Positions 39,549-54,500 of a stretch of 64,000 nt of DNA are shown one piece after another. Numbering within the stretch: the first letter of the stretch is position 1; every line of letters begins with the position of its first letter. The DNA comes from Cinnamomum chago (taxonomy: Eukaryota; Streptophyta; Magnoliopsida; Laurales; Lauraceae), in the NCBI GenBank assembly GCA_038049695.1, contig CP142453.1, positions 14,217,001-14,281,000 on the forward strand, read 5' to 3'. Made by a program: the position numbers and the translations under genes. The notes under the pieces are model-generated. The model saw nothing but the letters and a program-made list of their open reading frames with translations, made no database searches and was not told where the DNA came from.

Positions 39549-42500
39549 AAAAAACCCCGCCCACACACTCAAATACCTTTCAATTTCCCTCTCCCATGGT
39601 GGCATGCATCCAGGTTGGTCCATAACTTGCAACTTTTGTTTGGATGGCACCGTAAAAGTTGTACATATGCGTGCGCGCACATATATGGAGGTGATCACTT
39701 GAATGGCACTTGTTTGGGTGACTGTGTTATGAAGAGCTTACGTTGGGCCACAATACACGGTCATGAGAAGATCTATACATAGATGCATGATACCCCTACC
39801 TCATCAAATCTTCATAGGGGTGGACTTAAAGGTCTCATAATCAACAATGAAAGAAGTGTCAAAGAGGGGTGTCTTGTTAGCACCCATGGGTTAGTGGGCC
39901 AACCCACGGGTATGCCGTTAGGGCAGGTTGTGAGTCAGCCCATGTTGGGCTGAGCCATTAGCAAGATTTCAGTATATTAGCAGTACTAAGTGAGCAAGGA
40001 AGTTAGGGTAAGCACCTGTTATTTTTCTAGAATCATGGGCTAGAATTATGTGATTTGTTAGGTGAATAAAGATAAGGAGCTCTATCTTAATTAGGATTGA
40101 TTTGTTTGGTAGCCTAGTATCAAGGGCTGAAATTATGAAATTGGTCCATTTTTGAAGTTCAAAAGTTGTTATCAATCTCTATTTAGAGAGAGGAATTGAT
40201 CAATGAAGGGGCAAAAATCTAAATCACCATCCCAATGAAATTATCAATTTATATTCTTTTTCTGTATTTTTTTTTATGTGGAATAGGAACAATAGAATCT
40301 CATGGAATAATGGACTTATCTAGTGGGTATTGCTAAAATTGTACCCTATTAGTATTTATGCAGAAACACTTGCAAGTACTGTTATCCTATTTTGTGGATA
40401 TGTATTATGGACATGCTAGGCATATAAAAGTATCTGAGTATCATCGCTCCATGGGATGCACACAGATGTTATAGTGAGAACCAGCCTCAACTTTTAAGTT
40501 TTACAAGCATTTTGTGGGGCCCACCTGCAAGCATGCTTGTGGTAGGGTGGGATTGGAAAATTTAGTGTGGAGTGTGGATTGGGCGTGGTTTAAAAAATCA
40601 TGATGATCATATGATCATAACCATTTAATCAGGGTCAAGGTTACTGATCCATAAAAATCACTGAACTTTAGGGGCACTTGAATATATTTTTTTGTTTTGT
40701 CAAATTGTGTTGAGTTTTGAACAGTGGAGGTGACATTTAGAGAGATGGAAACAGAACACTGTAATAATGTTTAATGCTTAAAATGCAGTCCCCATTAGGG
40801 ATGACTGGTCTCCCATTATAAAGGGGCTGAATGCCCTGATTACATGCAAATCTCATCTTATCTAGATCCTAAAATTCAGTTTTACAAACTAAGTATGTAC
40901 AGTTGGCTTTGACTAAGATATGATGACTGGGCCCAAAATGGGCCTAGGCTTGGATTGACACCCCCCTCAAATTGATGCTGGGGAGTCATAAAGCAACAAT
41001 TTGGAAACAAGAAATTGATGTCGAGGCCGAGGAAGTCCCTTCGTGAAGATATCTGCAAACTGAAACTCTGTAGGAACATGAGGTAGACTAATGACATCCC
41101 GCTTATATTCATCCCGAATAAAGTGACAGTCAACTTCGATATGTTTGGTACGTTCATAGAAGACGGGATTTTCAGTGATTCGAATAGCCCCAGTATTGTC
41201 GGCATGCAATGAAGTAGGAGGGGTTTGAGTGAACCCAAGTTCCGAAAGAAGTCCCTGTAACCATAAGATCTCATAACAAGCAGAAGACATTGCCCTATAT
41301 TTAGCTTCCGTGGAAGATCTGGACACACGTTTTTGTTTCTTGCATTTCCAAGAAATGAGCGAATTTCTAAGGTACATGCACCAACCAGTAGTAGAACGAC
41401 GTGTCTTGACAGCCTGCCCAGTCAGCATCCGCATAAGCGGTCAGATGAAGAGGATTATCCTTTGGATAATATAAACCACGAGGGACAGTTCTTAGCAGAT
41501 AGCGGATAATGCGCTTCACAGCTGTCAAATGAAGGTGTCGAGAAGCGGTCATGAACCGGCTCACAAGATTAATAGCATAGGATTTGTCAGGTTTAGTGAT
41601 GGTAAGATAGACAAGACTTCCCACTAGGCGTCGGTAGGTATGAGGATCAGGAAGAAGATCGCCATCATCTTTACTCAGCTTGAGATTTACCTCGACAGGT
41701 GTATCAACAGACGAAGAATCATGAAGGTCAGCCAACTCGATAAGGTCTGATGTGTATTTGTGTTGATTAACAAAGAGACCTTTGGGAGATTGATGCACCT
41801 CTAAACCTAAGAAATAATGCAAAGGCCCCAAATCCTTCATATGGAAGTAATTTCGGAGGGAATCTTGGAGAGATTTGATCATATCATCATCCGTGCCAGT
41901 GATAATAATATCGTCAACATACACCAGAAGCACAGTAACCCCAGTAGATGTGTGGCATAGAAAGAGAGATGGATCATAAGGGCTCTGAGTAAAGCCACTT
42001 TCGCATAAGTGACCCCTTCGAACCATGCTCGAGGAGCTTGCTTTAGACCATAAAGCGATTTCCGTAGCCGACAAACGGACCTCTTGGAGGGAGAGGGGAC
42101 GCCTTGTGGTATATGCATATAGACTTCTTCTTGCAAATCTCCATGGAGAAATGCATTTTTGACATCCATTTGGCATAATGGCCAAGATTTAGATGTAACA
42201 ATGGCGAGAAGTAACCTAACAGATGTGATTTTTGCCACAGGTGCAAATGTTTCCTCGTAGTCAATGCCATACTCCTGTCTGTTTCCGAGTGCCACAAGTC
42301 TAGCTTTGTGTCTATCCAAGGACCCATCAGATTTAAGTTTGATCGAGGGGATCCATTTGCAACCAATGGGCTTCACTGCGGAAGGACACTCCACAATATC
42401 CCAGGTATGATTCAGATCCAATGCATCTAATTCCTCCTTCATGGCTTGGTTCCAACAATCTTGTTGGACAGCCTGCAAATAAGAACTTGGGATAGAGATA

Positions 42501-45500
42501 AAAGATAGGGTGGTCATCAAAGAAGTATGGGTAAATCCATACCGCTTAGGCGGTCTAGAATTTCTGGAGGAGCGAGTAAGGCAGGAGTAGGCGTGGAAGC
42601 ATTTGCCGGTGGAGGATCAGGGGGAGGGCCATCTACAGTGGGAGGTTTTTCCCATCGGTGATAAACAAAAGCAGGATTAAACCTAGTAACAGTTGTTTGA
42701 TCCGAAAAACCTGGTAAGAGAGCTGGTGAAGATAGATGAGGACAGTCCATGTGAGTTTGAAAGAAATATTGATTTTCAAAGAAAATAACATTTCGAGAAA
42801 CCCTAATACGACAGCCAATGGGATCATAACAAACAAAACCTTTTTGATTAGTGGCATAACCCAAAAAGGCACACTTGCGAGATTGTGCTATTAGTTTCGT
42901 TCTTTCTATGGGAGGTAGATGAACGAAGTAAACACAGCCAAAGGTATGTAGGTGATCAAACACAGGATGATGACCAAACAATTTAAAATGAGGTGTGAAA
43001 TGAGCAATGGTAGGTGATGGAAGGCGGTTGATGAGATAGACATCCATGGTGAGAGCTTCAACCCAAAAACAAGGGGGAACAGATGATTCAATCAGAAGAG
43101 TTCTAGTGACATCAAGAAGATGTCTGTTTTTCCGTTCCGTGACTCCATTTTGTTGTGGAGTATACGGAAAAGTACGTTGAGAAATGATTCCTTTATTGTT
43201 TAAAAAGGATTGAAAATCCTTGGAAACATACTCCCCCCCTAAGTCTAAGTGCAAAGTTTTAATGCATTTGGAGAATTGGTTTTCAACATAGTTAACAAAA
43301 AATTTAAATGCATTAAGAACATCAGACTTAAAATGTAAGAAATAAATCAAGTAAATCTGCTATAGTCATCAATGAATGTTACAAAGTACTTAAAATGACT
43401 ATGGGAAAGGGTCGGAGCAATGCCCCAAACATCACTGTGAATCAAGTCAAAACATGCAGTGCTCCGTGTTGTGAAGTGTGGAAAAGGTAAAGTTTTACTC
43501 TTTCCTAATTTACAAGCATCACATTCAAAAGAAGCAGAGTCAATAGGTTTATTTAATAATCCAGATTGAAATAAAGTAGACAAAGTAGAGGAATTTGGAC
43601 GACCAAGTCTATTATGCCACAATCGAGAATTATTCTGAATAAAAAAATAAAATAACTGATGTATAGTTTTATTTTGAATAGCTAAAGATATTGGTAAGGA
43701 GAAAAGGTCTTCCATGCTTAGGCCCCCTCGCAATCACTTCCCTCGACTCCTGGTCCTGCACAACACATCCAGAAGAAGTAAAAGAGATGTTGTAATTATT
43801 TTCAACAAGTTGACCCACGGAAACCAAATTGGTAGCAAGATGAGGAGAAACTAAAACATTGGTTAATGGTAAGGGGCCAAGGGTATCACCAACAGAGGTG
43901 ATGGAAAGATGATCTTCGTTGGCAGCTTGAACAGTGAGATGACCAATGTAAGGAACGACATTTTGTAATCTTATGGGTGAAGAGGTCATATGGTTACTTG
44001 CACCAGAATCTAAGTACCACGTATTGGAAAGAGAGGAATCAATACCTGTGATGTTTATGGATGCTAAGGCATTGATGATCATTTGGTTTACCATCTCAGG
44101 GGTGAGAGGAGCTGAAGACGCAGATTGTGATGAGGAACCAGGCTGTGAGGATGAATCATATTGCAGAGAACCACTGAAGTTAGATGATGCATATTGTGGA
44201 GTGGTCACTGTGTAAGCAGTAGGAGCTGACGACATGGTGGAAGTGCCAGGAACTGACTGCACATAGTTGCAGGAAGTAGAATTGCGAGCCTTCTTCCGAC
44301 ATTCGTCAATAACATGACCAATGGCCTTATAATATCTGCAAATCTTTGCCTTGCATTGATTTGCATAGTGACCATATTTTTTGCAGTTATGGCACTGAAC
44401 TTTACTGATGTCCCGAGGAGGTTGTCTGGTTGTAGCATCGTAGGCAAATGGAGCCTCTGCAGATCTCTGTTGTTCCAGAGTAGTTTTAGTAGCCAGACGC
44501 TGTTCTTCCTGCAGAAGTTCCTGAAGGCAGTCATCCAAGCTGGGAATAGTAGCCCTGCTCATCAAGTTCGATCGAAATGTCTCAAACTTCAGACGAAGTT
44601 TCATGAGAAGCTGATCACGATGACTACTTTGCTGTAATGGAAGTAATTCCGGTATGAGTGCTGCAAACACTGGCGCAAACTTAATCTCATCATATTCGGG
44701 CCACAGTCTATGGAAGCCATTGTAATACTCTTGAATAGACTGGGTGCCTTGAGTGAATTGAGAGATGTCAAGTTCCAATTAAAACTGGCGAGCAGCATTG
44801 CCTTGTTGATAAATTTTCTTAAGATAGTCCCACATTTCACGGGCATTTTTGCAGGGTTTTAGGTTGAGGATAAAATGTGATTCAACAGAGCCCAGCAACC
44901 AGGTCTTGATTTTAGCATCCTTTGTCTTCCAAGCTAAAATCTTCTTATCATCTTCCTCAGGTTGATGTTCAGATCCATCAATGTGTGCCCAGAGTTCTTT
45001 TCCTTCCAAGTAAATTTGAAATTGAAAGGCCCATGAGGTATAATTTGTTTCATCAAAGCGAACCATGGCTAATAAACAGCAATCAGTAATCAGCAAGAAG
45101 CAGTAGAGATAAACAGCAGCAATCCAGTAGCAATCACCAATAAACAGCAGCAATTAACAGCAACAATCAATAGTAGCCATCAACAGTGGATAGAAAAAGG
45201 ACAGCAGCATCAATCGTAAGCAGTAGGGCACATCAACAGTACACAAGTATGAAAAACGTCCCTGTCGGCAGTGGGTAAATCCACCGTGAGCCCCACTTGG
45301 TGATCTTGACACAGATCAGAGTGTGGGGATGAAAAGAGAGGAGTTTTATGCAACTACTGGAAGTGGTCGCAGGCAGATCAAATCCAGATCTAGGATTTTG
45401 GACGGCCGAGATGAAAACTAGTGGAAAAGAATGAATCTTCACAAAAATTGGTAGAAAACCCAGGCGACCAAGATGGGAATGTTCCGCTGAAGAGCTCGTG

Positions 45501-48500
45501 ATGATCACAGGTGGGCCGCGGCTGATCTGAGATGATCAGGGAAGATCAGAGATGATCCGGCTGAAGAGAATGATCACAGATGATCATAGACTGGCTTCTA
45601 ATGCTTGGAAGATGACTTAGGAGAAGATCACAGATGATCGACCTTGCTCTGATACCATGACATTTAGAGAGATGGAAACAGAACACCGTAATAATGTTTA
45701 ATGCTTAAAATGCAGTCCCCATTAGGGACGACTGTTCTCCCATTATAAAGGGGCTGAATGCCTTGATTACATGCAAATCTCATCTTATCTGGATCCTAAA
45801 ATTCAGTTTTACAAACTAAGCATGTACAATTGGCTTTGACTAAGATATGATGATTGGGCCCTAAATGGGCCTGGGCTTGGATTGACAGGAGGTACATAGA
45901 ACATAATGCTCTTGAAGAACACTGGACTGTACAATTGTGTATATTTTAAAATATAAACCTTAGGAGCTATGATGCTCAAATACGGATATGCATATGGGCA
46001 CTGATATGGGGATTGGGGATACGACCCCTCACTTCTGAAAATCTAGGACACAGATAGGGATACGGGTGTCCTAATTTTTTCTTTAGATCACTTTTGAATC
46101 AATGAAATTATCATTGTTTTCGTCCCTTTCTATCATTTTTTATGGTGAGAAGTAAAAATATTGAAAGAACTATATGAAATAAAGGACTTTACAAGTAGGA
46201 TATGTTAAACTTGTTCCCTAGAAGTATCGGTACAGTATTAGGTACCAATGCAAGTATCGTATTGATCCGATACCGATATGTTGGACTTGTACAAGTATCC
46301 GGGTAGCTTGGGAGTATCATACTAATCAGGTAACTGTTTTGATTCTTGATTTATTATAATTTCTTAATCTAGGGAATTGAGCATTGTAATCCCCTAATCT
46401 TAGAGACGACAAATTGTAAACCACCGTAAAAGGGATTATATAAAGGTAAGAGAGGCCATTGTCTGGCACTTTCAATCCTCTCTTCTAGTATTTGTTGTCA
46501 TGAAGCTTCCTTAATCAACACTTGGACTTTCCAATCCCACCCTATCATGGAGATTGGTAGACATCCAAGTGAGACACATAACTTTTCTCAATTTTAAATT
46601 TGAAGCTGATTCTCATTTGAAAGTCTCTCTCATGCTGGGTGTCCTTGCAAATCACAAAGTGAGGATCTCTCTTATTGTGCTCTCTCTAATCAATCTAACC
46701 CACTCCATTACTACCCCCTCAGTTGGCATTCATCCAAAGCGATACTCATATGATAAATATTTGCCATTAATTTTAGCACAATACTTCATTTTATCTAATG
46801 GTTGAAGATGGGAAAATCTGAGGATCTCAGATCATAAGTATTATGTGAAAATCATCCAATGGTGATGACGTGTGGCTCATCCCTAGTCAGTACAAGGACC
46901 TTCCCACCCTTTCACCCATGATTGCCACTTCGAGGTTCCCATAGGGGGGTTTATTATCAGGTTTGCACCAGAAGTTCACTATGTGTGTAATGATGTCTTT
47001 TGTTGGATCATTATATTTGTGGTTCTTGAGTAAACTTGATGCTGACATCCTTTTTAAAAGACAGGGTAGAAGCGTCGTCATTTATTTTTGTTCCCTTCTC
47101 ATTTGTTTGCTGACTAAGCACATTGTACAAAAGATCAATTATTCTTTTTTATTCTCTAGCGTTTTACTTATGTCCAGACCAGAAAATTTGATGTACCTAT
47201 GTTCTAACTTCCTATTTATGTTTTTTTCGTATATGCAGGCTCTTGAATGGCAATCAATTTTCTGGTTCTTTGCCTGATGAATTAGGTAATCTTCCTAACT
47301 TGCGCAGGCTTCAAATAGACGAGAACCAAATCTCAGGACCTCTGCCAAAATCATTAGCTAAATTGAACGCACTACAGCACCTGTGAGTAGGTCTTTATCT
47401 GTAATGTTGCTATTAATATGCAAGAGAGTTTTAACCATTTACATACTTTTTTTCGTTTTGAATTTGGCAGTCACATGAACAATAATTCGATTAGTGGGGA
47501 ACTTCCATCTGAGCTTTCCAAATTACCAAATCTCGTTCACTTGTAAGTTACTTTAATGACTTTTCCTGTTTGCAATACAACCCACTGTTATCTCTTATTT
47601 GAATTATTGATTACTCTCAAGCAGTTGATTGTTGTTAGTTATTATGTGTTTATCAGTGTTATTCTGTTCAATATTCTTTCTTGGCAGTAATTAAGTGTTT
47701 TTTTGCAGCCTACTTGACAGTAACAACTTATCTGGGCTTCTGCCCCCGGAATATTCGGAGCTTCCAAGATTGCTTATACTGTATGTTCTATCTTTGTACT
47801 TATTTTTGTGGAGAATGTCTTTTTTATTTTGACATCTGTTGATTCCATTCGTTCTTTGTCTCCCATTTGAAGTGATTGTGCCTGATCAATTTATACCTTG
47901 GCCGATCTTTTATTATGGTAATTTAAGGGTGATTGTTCAATTATTAGAAACAAAGGTGACTGTTTAATGCTAGAATCTACCATGTTGTTTCTCATGAAGG
48001 CTGGGCTACATGAGTAGCTTCGATATGGGGATTCTTTATTCCTAAATTTCTATTTGTGATTGATTTATTGATCTATGACTCAGATTTCAACTTGGCAAGT
48101 GACTGTGTGAAAATTCATTATCATCCATTTCAAAAGGGCTATCAATTATTGTGTTGAGTTTCTTTATAGTCAACATAAATTTAGCACTTTGTGAGCATTA
48201 ATTATTCTTGCCATTGGATTTTATTAATTACAGCTAAGCAACTAATGTAACTATTGTAGGATGTGGAGTGGTTTTTTTGTATCATTTATAGTCCCTTGGA
48301 CTACGATAACAATTCCCTTTTGATTCATGGAGTATTTTTTATTATGGATTAATATAGTCTTTTTTGAATTGTTATGTACCAATATTCTTGCTGCTATTGA
48401 TATATTTTATGTGAAGGAGAACATGTTTATCACCATTTTTTTTTTTAATTCCCTTCTGCAATGAAACAATAAATCGGCTATGATGTCATGACCCAATGGA

Positions 48501-51500
48501 CATCTTTGAATGAGAGGCTAAACCGAGGTATTGTATAATATCTTTAGACTAGGCGTGACTATGACCTATCTCAGAGAAGGCCCTTTGTCACCCGTACATA
48601 ATGTTTTTGAAAATAGAAAGCGGATTATAAATCAGTATTATAATCAACCAATCTAATTTTGGAACAATAATAAGCTTCTCCAATATGAAGTGTGTACTTA
48701 AATATTTTATTGATAAGCAATAAACTTACAATATCGTTCCTCATTCATAATTAGTGAGTACTACAATTAATGACAATGATGTAGATTGGCCCACAAAAGG
48801 TCCATCTACAAGTGTAGATGCCATTCCAGCAGATAGACAACAATCTGGTTCTTTGAATTGTTAAGAAATAAAGTTGGCTTTTCTATGAATATAGGAAATT
48901 CAAGGACAGTTTTGTTACTTTAGAAAATACGCATTAAGTTTTTTTTGTAATTTTGGAATATTTAATAATATTGATTTAAGGGTGAGAATAGCATAGTGGA
49001 TTTCTCCACAGGGAAATCAAATGGGACTCACAGTCACAATCACTAGAAGATCTCACATTCAAATGTCGCACAAGGGAGTCAATTTTTTCGGTTCTTTGTT
49101 TAATTCCTTCCAATTCTATTGCTGTAATGATTCTACTATTTAGAAACTTTGATCATTATGAGATTAGATGGATGACTATGATGTATTTTAGGGTTTTTAA
49201 GTTTTAACTTTATTTAAATTGAATGTAAAGGGTGGTCCAGATCAGTCTTGTTATTTTTCACATTAATTAAATAGAAGTTGCAATTCGCATGCACTTTTCT
49301 CTTTCTTCTCCCTTGGTTTGAGATATCTCCCATTGGGTTGAAGATCTACATCGACTCGGCAGATTTAACGATTGAAGTAAGCTAAATTTTGACATTTCTC
49401 CTTGTTTGGCGTCGATTTACCATTGAGTGAATTGAGTTTGGGTTCACAAACAATCGGAAAATCATTTCGTTGACTACGTCAGAATGTCCCATGAATCAGA
49501 ACCAGTTGTCGAGGGGCTCTGATACCATCTCAAGATATAAAAGAGGAAGAAGAAAGGGAATGTTTGGAGAGAAAGTTCATGGTTCATTAGTTCCCATGAT
49601 CATATATTTATATTGGGATTTGGAACAAAGAGGGGTATGGTAGTAACCCTAATTACCCTCATCAAAAAAGATTACACTAATCGTAACCGATCGCTATTGT
49701 TACAAACACCTCTCTTAAGATTACAACAAAATTATGGGTCTTTCAACCCAAAGGCCTAATATTCAATCCTATGAGCCCATTTGGCCGACAACCCATTAAG
49801 CCTAGGCCTGGCTATGTTGTTGGCCATATTTGATAATATATGTAGGCTTATTTCCTTGAATGTTGTTGGAGGTGTGCTTGACATAGGCTTGTCCCTCGGG
49901 CTCCTAAAGGGCTTGACATCTGGACGACATCAAGAGTTTAATAGATGATCATCGATAGTCAAAGTTGTGAAATTTTGTATCACATGAGTTTATTGATAAG
50001 TCCCGACTACTGGTAGAGATGCTTTCATACACCCTACACGCTAATATCTCTCTTGGTTTAATAAGGGCAATGAGGTGTATCATAGGAGCTTATTGATAAG
50101 TTTCGAGTACTGGCAGAGATGCTCTCATACACCCGGCACGTTAATATCTTGCTTGGTTTGACAAGGGCAATGAGGTGTATCATAAGAGGTTATTGATAAG
50201 TTCTGACTCTTAGAGTTGCTTGCCAGTAATCTATCCAGACCTGAAACACACTCCCGCACAAGATTACAACGCGACATGGGGCCTTCTTGCCCCTCTCACT
50301 TACGTCCGCACAAGCACACAACTCAGCATGTGACATGTTTTTTGCACTGCGTGGTTTCGAACTCGGGACGTGTTGGCTTGGATACCATCCCAGAGTTGCT
50401 AGCCAGTACTTCCAAAACCAATTGGTGATGGGAAACTGCGCAAACAACTACTTAACATCGACTACTATGTGTTGGTAGCATGGTAGAGATGCTCTCACAC
50501 ACCTTGCACCTTAACATCTCTCTTGGTTTAATAAGGGCAATAATGCACATATTTTACCATCGAAAAAGAAGAGGTAATGAATTTTAATTGCTGCTTATGG
50601 CATTCTTAATGAGTACTATTTACTAAATATAAAGATAATGTGTGGTTTTTTTGGGGGCTCATATGGTGAAGGCAAAGGACATTGGGTTGATTTCAGGTTC
50701 CAAGGCAGGTCATATCGGAGAAGTGGTCACCCATATTCAGTTTGCTGATGATACCATTCTATTTTGCTCAAGAATTAGTGAGGAAGTGGTTGTAAGAAAC
50801 CATATACCAACCCAAAAGCTTAAGCTAATAGGTGGAAGGCCCAAACAAGTATATGAAGGACTGTTAAACCCATTGGTTAGGCGATATGGGATGTGGGACT
50901 TCCCAACAGTGGTTACTCTAAAATGCATCTTACGATGTTTTCAACTATCTTTTGCAGTGAAGGTTGACTTGTCTAAAAGCGTGGTGGTAGTGGTTGGATG
51001 TTTTGAGGATTTTATTTAGTCATTGTAGATGGTATTCATTGTAGGTTTGGGAGGCTTCTTGTTTTATCTTGGTTTACTGATGGGGGCCAAGCTGAAATCA
51101 AATGCCAGTTGGGATCTTTTTTTAAAGAATTTTGAGAAGAAGTTGTCTACTTGGAAGAGGCAATGTTTATCGTTGGGAGGGAGGATTACTTTGATTAAAG
51201 CTTGCTTGTTTGATTTGCCGGTTTATTACATGTCATTCAATGCCTAAGTCGGCGGTGGAAGCAAGATTGGACCAAATTAGGGGAATAAACTTTTTTTGGG
51301 AGGGTGTTTTGATAGGAGAAATATATATCTCATTAAGTGGAATAAGGTGATTAAGCCTAAAAGGGAATGGGATTTTGGCCTTGGTAATCTTGATTTGCAT
51401 AATTGGGCCTTGTTGGCTAAATGGCTTTGGAGATTTGGAGTTGAAAAAGAAGCCTTTTGGAGGAAGATTATTGTCAGTGAGTATGGTAAGGATAGTTGGG

Positions 51501-54500
51501 TTTGGGAAAGTTCCTAGGTATAGGGTGTCGGGTCTTTGGTGTGTCATTTTCAGTATGGGGTGTGTGTCCAGGGTTTAGGGGGGGGTCTTTGCCCAAGGGG
51601 TGAGTTTTCTTGTTGGGGAGGCGCGTGGTGTCAAATTTTGATATGATGATTGGGTGGGACTGGGTCTTGTGCACGTTTTATTTCCCAGAGTGTTTAGAAT
51701 GGTATCCAATGAAAGGTGTTCAGTTCGTGAATATTATTCTTTTTAGGGGGATTGCATGTCTTGGGTTATGTCTTTCAGGATAGTTCTTTGTTAGCTCTGG
51801 ACGTCCAGTACGGGGAGTTATTGAGTTTTCTTTCTAACGTTTTTCTTTGGAGGGTGGAAGCGGATCTTGGAATATGGAAACCCTCTCCCTTGGGGTTGTT
51901 CTCAGTGAAGGCCTTTTATTTAGCGCTAGAGGGGTTGCCCCATCTGCGGGTAGCCTCTGCTCTTGTCTGGCTGGGGCTCGCTCCTTGTGTGGAGGCATTT
52001 TGCTAGTTGGTGGTTGAGGGAGGGTTTCCGTGGTTGGCATTTTGAGGAGGTGTGGCTTCTTGTTTGAAGCTATTTTGGATACGTGTGTTATGTGCAGGGA
52101 CAAAGTGGAATCTATTTTGGTGGCTAGTTTGAGGATTGTCAAGTGGATCTTGGTTAGAAAGGAGGTCAGTGATTTTTATGTTCAATTAGGAGGCTTGCAT
52201 GGAGTGTAGGGTGGCTAGGAAGAGGAGTGTTTTTTTTTTTTTGTGTGGTTTTCTCCTTCAGGATCTTCAAGCTTAATGTTGATAGAGCAGTGTGAGGGAA
52301 GCCAGCCCCGATAGGTATTGGTGGAGTGTGAATGACGGGTGGTGTAGGTTTTGTTTTCTTTGTCTGTGGGTGTTTAGGATTCAAATGAAGTATAACTACT
52401 GGCCATTCTTGAAGCATTGCGAATCTTCATTGCCTCCTATGGAAAGTGATTCTTTGAATGCGATTTCGTGGGTGTCCAAACTGTACCAAAGCCTTGGAAG
52501 TTTCAGTTTTTGCTTAATGAGATCAAGTTCCTCGTTTCCTGGTTGCAAGTTGAGTTTTGTCATGTAGTTAGATTGGATAATTGTATGGAAGATAGTCTAG
52601 TGAAACAGGGGGTTGATAGGGTTGTTCCGTGGGAGGTCCTTTCTTCGTAATGTGGCTTTGGGTATATACCCAAGTCCTTTTCTTTTTGGTGTTTTTCTGT
52701 ATCTGTTTTGTTTTTCTAATAAAATTTTCTTTATCAATAAAAAAAAGTGTGGTGTGATGTGGTTACCACTTAACATTGATGCATGAGGCATATTATTATG
52801 AAGACTATGTGTCAATATGATCTGAGTGCAATGTGCCATGAAAGAAAAAACACATTTACTTTTCAGAAGGATAATGAGAAGGCTTATATTATGGTTCAAA
52901 ATGTACTCAGCATGTTTATTTTGATTCTGAACATCCAATATACCAATCAATGTCTACATTTTAAACTAAATGCACTATGGAAAATAAATACTGATTTTGA
53001 GTGCCCTACAATTTTCTTTTTAATGCAACATCTCCTGATAGTAGATCTTAAATGTTCTATTAATGACTTGTGGGTGCTTGTTCATCTCCTTATCCTATGT
53101 AATATGATTTTAGAGATTTTAGGTTCTTGTGGAGATCCATTTTATCGTAACATATTATTCTGATCTTTTGGCCTTCTTTCATCACGCATCACCCTTCTTG
53201 TTATTTTTCTAAAAATAATTTATCATCCTTTTTTTTCCCTTCTAGCTAGTTATATTCCTTTGACATTGGAATTCTGAGTTCTCATCTCATTATGGTACTT
53301 CACATCCAACTTCCACCATCAGAGGCTTTATAATTTATTTATTGTCTTTTTATGAACATGCGCGCCAATCTGTGATTAATGTGGCAAGAGTTGTAAAATT
53401 GCATGAGGATTTCATGGCCATTGTCTTTTAGGCTATTGCCTTTCTTTTTTATCCTTTGTTGTTTTTGCAGTCAACTTGATAACAACAATTTCAGTGGGAG
53501 TATTCCAGATTCCTATGGCGATATGTCAAAACTGTTGAAATTGTAAGTATGCTTTTCTTTCTTGAACTTATTATTAATTTTCATTTAAATTATGATTGTC
53601 AGTCAGGCTATCTGTTGGGAATAAGAAACCTTTGTCTGATTGTGATGAGCTCCTGCCTTGAAAAAGCATCCAAAATGGTTCACATGAAGAGCACCATAGG
53701 TGTTATTTATCCTTCATTATCTTCTCTTATCCACCATTATCTAATCCAACCACATGCAATTTCCTTGTGATTATCACTTGTAACTTAGTAACAGCTCTAA
53801 TGATATTGTAAGGGGAGGTAATCTTCATGCTGGAGATCAACTATTGTTTTCACTGATCTTATGTCATGCAAGGAAGGCTTTTTAGGATTTTGCACATGAC
53901 CCTTTACTTACCAAAAACGATGCCCTTTATTTAACCTGAACCCAGGTGCAACTCACTCACCCTTGATTTGAGTCGACTAGGCCGAGTTGAGTGGGACTCA
54001 ACTGAGTCAAATCTAGTTGCACACAATATCATTTAGAGAGATGGAAAGAATTCTGAAGAGATGTGCTGAATGCAGTGACCTTCTTGGTCGACTGTTCTTC
54101 TCATTATAAAGGGGATGAAATCCCTGATTACATGTAAGTATCACTAATCAGATCCTAAAAAACTGTTTTACAAACTAAAAGGCTTTGACTAAGTAATATA
54201 TGAAGTCTGGGCCCAGAATGGGCCTGGGCTTGCTTTGGCTGGATTGACACCCCCCCTCAAATTGATGCTGGGGAGTCATAAAGCAGCAATTTGGAAACAA
54301 GAAATTGATGTCGAGGCCGAGGAAGTCCCTTTGTGAAGATATCTGCAAACTGAAACTCTGTAGGGACATGAGGTAGACTAATGACATCCCGCTTAAATTC
54401 ATCCCGAATAAAGTGGCAGTCAACTTCAATATGCTTGGTGCGTTCATGGAATACTGGATTTTCAGTGATTCGGATAGCCCCAGTATTGTCTGCATGCAAT

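Larger units (their letters stand above)
40731..45887 (-). mobile_element. Complete but decayed Ty1/copia element (copia-2) in receptor intron 4
   Basis: The LTRs are 230 bp (40731-40960 and 45658-45887) and read TGTCAATCC...AATGTCA on the minus strand. The target duplication GGAGG is exact (40726-40730 and 45888-45892). The primer-binding site is at 45646-45657. I count about ten LTR differences in 230 bp, so it is clearly older than copia-1 and copia-3. Its coding region is closely similar to copia-3, so it is the same family. It lies antisense to the host gene between the exons at 39144 and 47239. Confidence 0.94.

Noticed and set aside
39435-39698. Minus-strand frame with a run of cysteine-valine
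   Set aside because: It is the translation of the CA microsatellite.
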